Positions 57,694-64,000 of a stretch of 64,000 bases of DNA are shown here, one piece after another. The notes beneath the pieces were generated by a model. It saw only the letters and a list, made by a program, of their open reading frames with translations. It did no database searches and had not been told where the DNA came from. The stretch spans positions 568,993,152-569,057,151 of the forward strand of contig NC_081410.1 in the NCBI RefSeq assembly GCF_030272615.1, in the 5' to 3' direction. A program made the position numbers and the translations under genes. Source of the stretch: Cryptomeria japonica (Eukaryota > Streptophyta > Pinopsida > Cupressales > Cupressaceae). Numbering within the stretch: the stretch's first letter is position 1; each line of letters opens with the position of its first letter.

Positions 57694-60319
57694 GGCAGAA
57701 TCCGTACCAGCACTTGATTGCAGGTCGCAGCACGTTTTTGTTTGTCTAGACTTTTATACCAGTGTTGCACACTTTTTGAGTGCACTAGTTTGAATCAACA
57801 AGCTTTTGGAGTGCACTAGTTTGAAGCTTTACAACACGTTTTTGGAGTGCACTAGTTTGAATTCTTGATCTATCTGTACAAAAAGACATAAGAGATATCA
57901 CTTTCATTGCCTAAATTACATGAATAGTGTCTCTGAATTATTGTCATGTCTGCCTTTTAGTAAGGACAGGTGCGCTTTTGTTGAGTTGAACGTCTACTCT
58001 ACTTGAATAATAAATAACAAACTCAATTGGAAATAGCTTTCTAAATTTTTAAATATACGTATGTTAATTTCTTCTGTTTTACTTTTATATTATATCAGTT
58101 TCAAAAGGTTCATGCAATATAATATTTTGAATTGTTTTATATATTTTTTGAATTATGTATAAAAGAACAAAAGGGAGCATTTTGATTATCTATTTTATTT
58201 ACTATCATTTATTTAATTTACACAATTTTCTTAGATCGGAAGAAAGATATGTTAGGATTGAATGCGAATATGGAGTACAGAAATTAAACAGAGAATTCAC
58301 GGATAAGGACAAAAAGAAACATGCATTTTAATCGTGGTTCGACAGATTGCCTACATCCACACTCAAAGCAGGGGAATCAATTTTATTGATGACCAATTCT
58401 GGTTTTACATACACAGCTGCAAGCAGCTTCAGAACACACATAGAAAATGATATTCAACCAGCCCTTTAAAGAGCTTTACATCAGAAGTTGAAGAGCCAAA
58501 GGATTTGGGGGCAAAAGAGAAGGAGTCCGTTGGACTTCACTTCCAACAAGATATACTTCAATCTATCTTTGTGAAGCTATTTTTGTAAAAATAAATATAA
58601 GTCTCTGATATATATATATAAAACTCTCTTGATCAATGCATCTTCTTAGAGGCATTTTTACTACTTAGTTTAATCCTATGTCACTGTATGGGAGCATTTA
58701 AGATTAAGCAACTATATAACTCACAATCTAAATATTTTCTCCTATGCATATTTCAACCAATAAACTCAGTAGAATGCCTTAATTATAATTAAAATTTTCA
58801 TATGAAATAAGTAACAAAAACAAAGGGAGATATCTTTTATGTGCATGTAAGAGGTGAAAACTAAATTCACAAAATGACCATTCTCTTGCTATACAAACAC
58901 AATGCTATTATCTTTCATATGCTAAGTCTGGCTCACCTTTTTATTGCAGCCTTGTATTAATTACAACTTACTTCACTATCAACTAGAGGATGCTCCAAAT
59001 CAACATAACCTATCCTTACTCCTCGGTTAGTCTCTATGGTAAGATGATTTTCAATAGAAGTAAAAATAATAAACGAAGGTTCTCTCTTAACACCTAATGT
59101 AAAATTTTGTGTAACCTTTTAAACATAACATGAAAATTTACATTTCTTACTCCCCTATTATATAATGGACCTAAAATAAAATGTAATGATTGATATCTTA
59201 AATTGTCACTTCAAACAATCATGAAATCTTTATTGGCATTATAACAAGAAATAGAATGCTAAAGGATCTTTCTCTACAAAAGAGTTCAACCTAAAACATA
59301 ATAAAGTATTTCCTAAACTACCTTGTCTAAACCATTATAAACCCTTATTAGTAATGTCAAAATTGGAAATAATCAACAATTTATTTATCTTTCCATACAC
59401 AACAAATCATTTCCACAAAATAAGGTGTTTATTGAACTACCATGTTACTAACAATTATTTAATCTATATTATGAGAATTACAATGGAGAAACATGGAACA
59501 AAACCTGATCATTTATTTCACAACACTTTTAACCAACACAAAGAAAGAACCCTTAAACTATCATATCAAAACAATCATATAGGACATTAGGAAAACACCA
59601 AAGTAAGGCTTTCCCTTAACTCCCTTGGAAATTGAATGTCTAAGTTAAAAATATAGAAAATATATCTCGATTTTATCACACAATAACACTCTTTAAAAAA
59701 TATATTAAAAGATCTCTTTAATCATGTTTTAAAAATAATCGTACAAGATGACAAAAAAATATAAAATAAGATTGCTCTCCTACCATCCTTAATGACATCA
59801 TAAGACATCACAAGTCCTATCCATACCCTCAAGAAATAAGACATATTGATCACCATGAAAATCTATGATGGTAACTTAATAACCTATCACATTTACTCCT
59901 AGTACAACAAACATTCGTAGCATTTATGTACTTGCAAACATCATTGAGGATCAATTTATGAATGAGCAACCCACAAAAAAACTAATCTTGTGGAGGTAGA
60001 AATGACTTATCTCTTGACAAGCTCTATCTTGACCTTCATATCCATAAGAAAGATCTCCCCATCTCTTCTTCTCTAACTATCCCCTTTACTTAAAAAAGTA
60101 AAAGACCTCCACAAGGAGAAGTGGGTAATGAGCTTACCTTCAATCTTTGTACAATATATAGGGATCTCAACCCTAAAACACTTTCTTCAAGGCTTATATC
60201 TTCTGACATCCAAAAATAGGCTTTTGAAGGGTCACATAGCACCTAAAGGACAATATCACATTTTTTAAAGGCCCACATCCCCAAGACATTGACCCTAGGG
60301 ACCTATTTTTGCACAAGGA
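57694..60319 (-). promoter_or_regulatory. duplicon block Z, copy B (upstream of P450 copy 3)
   Basis: Matches 32249-34630 base by base for long stretches. It contains a local triplication of TTTTGGAGTGCACTAGTTTGA (about 57770-57860), a 299-bp solo LTR (58250-58548) and, at its end, the insertion point of the element at 60320. The frame 59354-59590 corresponds to 33662-33919 of copy C but is not conserved in length or start; not a gene. Confidence 0.7.
58250..58548. mobile_element. solo LTR, 299 bp
   Basis: TGTTAGGATTGAATGCG...CACTTCCAACA is flanked on both sides by AGATA (58245-58249, 58549-58553). The paralogous site at about 32995-33005 is empty. Words such as GTGGTTCGACAGATTGCC resemble copia LTRs and the LTR at 49669. 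Confidence 0.9.
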
Positions 60320-62393
60320 TGATGGACTTGAAAAGCATTGAGAGGGGGGGGGGGGGGGGTGAATCAGTGACACCAAAAACTAATTTAAACACTAATTGGT
60401 AGATGAACTTAACAAATCTTTTATACATAATGCATGTACTCAAAAATTATATAACATCCACAACAAGTAAAGCATCCACCATAACACAAGTGCTTATACA
60501 TGGAAAACCCAAATAGGTTAAAACCATGGTGAGATATAACTCACAATTTAACTATCTACAATAATAGATAACTGACTGGTTAAGGTCTACAAAGTGCTCT
60601 GCTAAGAGTGAATCTTGTTAGAGATCCCAAAGCTTGATTAGAAGCTTATACCCCGTTAAGAGTAGTACCCTGTTAGGAGTAACCTCAGTGGATGATTTTA
60701 AAATCCAAACTAATGGATCACCTTGTTAGAGGATTTATACATTGAAGCTTGTTAGAGCTTACCTGGTTAAGGGATTTGATTCTGTTGTAATGGTTAGAAA
60801 ACAACAAGAATGCTTTGATCTGTTATGATTAGCACAGTACTTCCTTGATCAGATCCTTCTAAGTACATTCAGCACTGCTCTTCAACACACTTTTCATCTT
60901 AACACTTATCGCTCTTCAATAAAAACTTTCTCTCTTCATGCATACCATCGTAATATGACATAACATATCTCAAATGATTTACTAAGATGTCTTTAAATAG
61001 AAATTCAAATCTTATGTCGGTCCAAGGAAATCATTACTCAATTTCCTAGGTGCAATGTATCTAGACAAGTGATCATAACTCATCACAAAAATGACTGCCA
61101 AGTAACCAGTGTTGCTAACTCATCACATAAATAACCAAATACCGGTTCGAACAATCAATACCGGTTTGAATAAAACATATGAACCGTTGTCCTTGAATCT
61201 CTGCTTGATCTCCATCTTTATCTTCATCTTGATGCCGACTTAGTATAACCATAGGTTGTTCCTTATGCACATATTGGTTGACACAAAGTACCAGTTAGGG
61301 ATTAACCTCTAACATACTGGTTTACTATGTAAACAATTGAAGTTACACCGGTAGTCAATATAATCATGTGTGTGTGTGGAGTGTTTCATCAATGACAACA
61401 AGTGATGAATACATTTCTGAAGAGGGGAAAAGCCACCAAGGTGGATTTAGGTGGTTAGTGCACAAAAAAAATACTAAAAGATATTAAAACATGAAACATG
61501 CATAAAACAACATAAAAACATGAAGAGAAAATCTTATACCTTGCTATTTTTACCTCTCCCTTGGATTGAGTTTGATGAAGTAGATGATGAGGATGCACCC
61601 TTGATGCTCCACTTGATGCGCTTCTTTCTTGATTTGGATGTGGATTGATCTCCTTTTCTCAACAAGAATAATGGATTTGATAGGATTATTGGATGGATTT
61701 TGGATGAATTTGAATTGAAAGATTGGAGAAATAAGAGGAGAAAAGAGCAGCATGACAATGCATGAGAAGTGGAAGATTTGTGGGGAGAATAGGCTCCAAT
61801 TTATAGATTGAAGAAGGCCAATGGAGGGCCAATATTGATTTGATTATGGAGGGTTGAGATTGATTTTAGATAGAAGGCATGGATCAAAGGTGCCTTGGGA
61901 AAATAAATAGGAAAATAAAATTCCTTGGAAAAAAAGGGGTGAGAAATTTGAATTTCAAATATGAGGAATTAAAAATTCCAAAATAAGGATGCATTGAGGG
62001 ACTCAATGTTGATGTGACATGAGTGGGAATTAAAAATTGATGGATAATGATAAGCATGATTATGAGAGATTCTAGAAGGATTAATCAATCTAATAAGATT
62101 AGGAAAAGTGATTTGTAGGAATCACATGACTAGGTTAATTAATTAGAATTAATCAACTGAGTGGGTTTAGAGGAAATAATTATTGGAAGGGACTTTAGAG
62201 GAATAGAGGAATAATTAATTTATTTGATAAATTAATTATTGGACAATAGTGACAGGATTAATTAAATTAGATTTAATTGATTCTGAGAGGAATAAGGATA
62301 ACCCAATTAAAGTTAATTAATTATGTTGATAGGCTTAAATTAATTAAATATTAATTTTAGGTGTCTACAATTACAATCATCATCAAGCCAACA
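60320..62393 (-). repeat. LTR of a minus-strand retroelement, probably with a nested LTR
   Basis: The duplicon breaks at AAGGA|TGATGGACTTG (paralog near 34650 uninterrupted). The LTR starts TGATGGACTTGAAAAGC, has a run of about 16 G, and ends AAGCCAACA at 62393, next to ATCTCCCCCTTTGG, the complement of a PPT. Inside, 61403-62369 looks like a second, gypsy-type LTR on the minus strand (starts TGTAGACACCTAAAATTAAT, AT-rich U3 like the LTR at 7237-9067, TATAAATT near 61800). I find no clean duplication around the inner piece. Confidence 0.6.
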
Positions 62394-64000
62394 ATCTCCC
62401 CCTTTGGCATTGATGACAACACTTATAAAATTTTATAGTAATACCGCTAAGTGTGCATACACAACAAATTTACTCATACTCCCCCTTAATGCATGCATAA
62501 ATACAAAATTTTCAAAAAAACACACATACATATTTCTACTCCCCCTTTGAAAATAATGCCAAATTGAAAAGATAAAATATATACATATATAGAAAATTTG
62601 TATCAAAGTGTTCAACATATATAACAATAACTTTAAAAAGTTCATGCATTAGCTAATCTCATAAAAATATCATTGAAGCTCTTCTTCATCTGTGACAAAG
62701 GGTTTTCCCATGATTGCAGTATGTTTGCAATATACTCAAATGTAGACGTGAGCTGGGAATGAAATTCTTCCATTAAGTCCAGTGTGCAGGTTTCAGGGGT
62801 TGCAAGAATAGCTTCTGCATTGGAGCAGGCTCTCTGAAGAATGTCTACTTGTGATGTGAGAAGACTTTTGAGGTCTTTAAGAGATCAAAGTCTCTTTTCC
62901 TTCTCATTATCATAACTATCTAGTCTGCTATGTAAATCATCTACAAACTTGCTAAAGGCATGTATGGAATCCTGGAGTGGGACATATGCCTTGCATATCC
63001 GTTCCATTTCTTGCTTTGTTTCAACTTGACTTTTTGAAATGTCAGAATAAAAGAAAGTAACATTGGAGGTAGAAGCAAGATACTTTCCTCCTATTTCAAT
63101 AGCTTTACTCAACAGACTTTTATTGTGAGATAGAGCCATTTTTCTACTATCAATATCCTTTGCCAGTTTATCTCCATATTTCTTCTTGTGGTTATTTTCA
63201 ACATATAGTTGAGTAGCATCTTTGAGTGATTTAATTTGATTAGATGCATCTGCAACTAAGTGACCAAGTTTCTAATGGGTGTAGAAAGATGTACTATAGA
63301 TGTTTCTGGTAGTAAGCTAGACAAAATTTCTAGTGCAGTCTGAACTGTCTCTGCTTCAACCCTTTGCTCTTTCTATCTCTTCTTGTGCGCCCTAGATTGC
63401 ATAACATTAGCAATCTTCATCATTTCTGATGCGCTTAGATTGTTCATATCGACTGGTCCTGAGATGCTTAGAGAATCATCATCATCATCATCTTCAAGTT
63501 GTTTCTGCTTTGCCGGTTCAGGGGATATAACCTTAATGATGGCTTTCTATGTATTCTTCTCCATTTCCTATTGTGTGACAATAGTTTTAGTAGGTTCCTT
63601 CTGAATTTCTTGAATGACTGGTGGAGATTAAAGTTTCTCCAGTTATTCTGTTGCTGATGGATTGTTCACTTTTGGTTGAGTAGCCGGTTGCTCAACTAAG
63701 GTAACCTATACATTAGTGATTGCTGGGGGCTCCATATCTGGTGCAATGTTGTCTCCAGATAGGTCCACTATGTTCTCAACATCATTATCAACAAGAATAA
63801 TGAAATCATCCTTCTTCATGAGAGGCTAGACCTCATCAGGTTGAATAATCTCCTCTTCATCCATTTTCGGTCTAATAACATCATCAACTATCTCTTTTGT
63901 ATCCTTATTCTTAGGATAATGGTTGAGTTCTTCCATCTTTTTGATTCCACAGGCTATCTGATGTGTCTCAGTTTCAACAATTGCCCTTTTACCATTAAGA
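62394..64000 (-). pseudogene. accessory ORF region 3' of pol in the right-end retroelement
   Basis: Next to the PPT and LTR, the minus strand shows a continuous but stop-ridden reading: KKMEELNHYPKNKDTKEIVD (about 63900), an Asp run with SLSISGPVDMNNLSASEMMK (about 63400-63490), then MALSHNKSLLSKAIEIGGKY...RLDSYDNEKEKRL (62885-63139). It is hydrophilic, acidic, partly coiled-coil. Its place between pol and the 3' LTR is that of the additional ORFs of some plant LTR elements. Function unknown; pol is off the window. Confidence 0.5.

Noticed and set aside
60340-60358. Poly-G run as a G-quadruplex regulatory site
   Set aside because: A single homopolymer, likely slippage in an LTR and possibly a sequencing artefact; no conserved context to support function.
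61534-61758. Ser-rich 74-aa protein on the minus strand
   Set aside because: Sits just downstream of an LTR TATA box and overlaps a frame in another phase; likely untranslated LTR sequence.

Overview
This window reads as nuclear DNA of a seed plant, most likely a gymnosperm. The grounds are indirect: AT-rich sequence, very low gene density, old nested retroelements with long LTRs, and a CYP71-clan (CYP76-like) cytochrome P450 cluster. No bacterial or organellar gene is present. I find no gene that looks intact and functional. The window is a graveyard of one P450 tandem array, cut up by retrotransposons. It still holds enough paralogous flanking sequence to reconstruct the order of events.

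Layout. 1-9067: minus-strand Ty3/gypsy element running off the left edge (RT, protease, gag, a very long leader, a primer site matching tRNA-Trp, and a 1.8-kb LTR). 9073-22254: first P450 duplicon. Its flank is split by a decayed L1-type LINE (11236-21060), which is itself split by a complete 5.6-kb Ty1/copia element (11743-17371, 700-bp LTRs, 5-bp target duplication). The P450 here has collapsed to 189 bp. 22906-23480: a large TA-rich microsatellite. 24275-26010: a second LINE fragment carrying a foldback element. 27010-34740: second P450 duplicon. Its P450 (27976-32219) is broken by a 2.6-kb non-autonomous LTR element (29322-31955), whose single long ORF ends in what looks like a captured EXO70 exocyst domain. 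36875-39200: a decayed gypsy-like non-autonomous element. 40431-45700: flank of the third duplicon with a 2-kb solo LTR. 45701-56030: about 10 kb foreign to the duplicon, carrying gene fragments (exon-like pieces near 48 kb, and a truncated XTH gene at 54.8-56.0 kb) and a copia-type remnant. 56031-60319: third P450 pseudogene and its upstream flank, with a 299-bp solo LTR. 60320-64000: LTR and 3' internal part of a minus-strand retroelement with a coiled-coil accessory frame.

How it fits together. The three P450 copies share orientation, upstream promoter block (Z) and downstream blocks (X, Y), so they arose by tandem segmental duplication. Each died differently: internal deletion (copy 1), LTR-element insertion plus a frameshift (copy 2), and a nonsense mutation, two small deletions, a lost splice donor and a lost 5' UTR (copy 3). 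Because the duplicons act as empty-site controls for one another, most insertions can be bounded to the base, with target duplications.

Nonsense mutations in the transposons and in P450 copy 3 are mostly of the CAG-to-TAG kind. That is what deamination of methylated CHG cytosines in silenced plant DNA would produce. The most notable items are the EXO70-bearing retroelement, the 63-codon collapsed P450, and a foldback family with unusually long (12-13 bp) target duplications.
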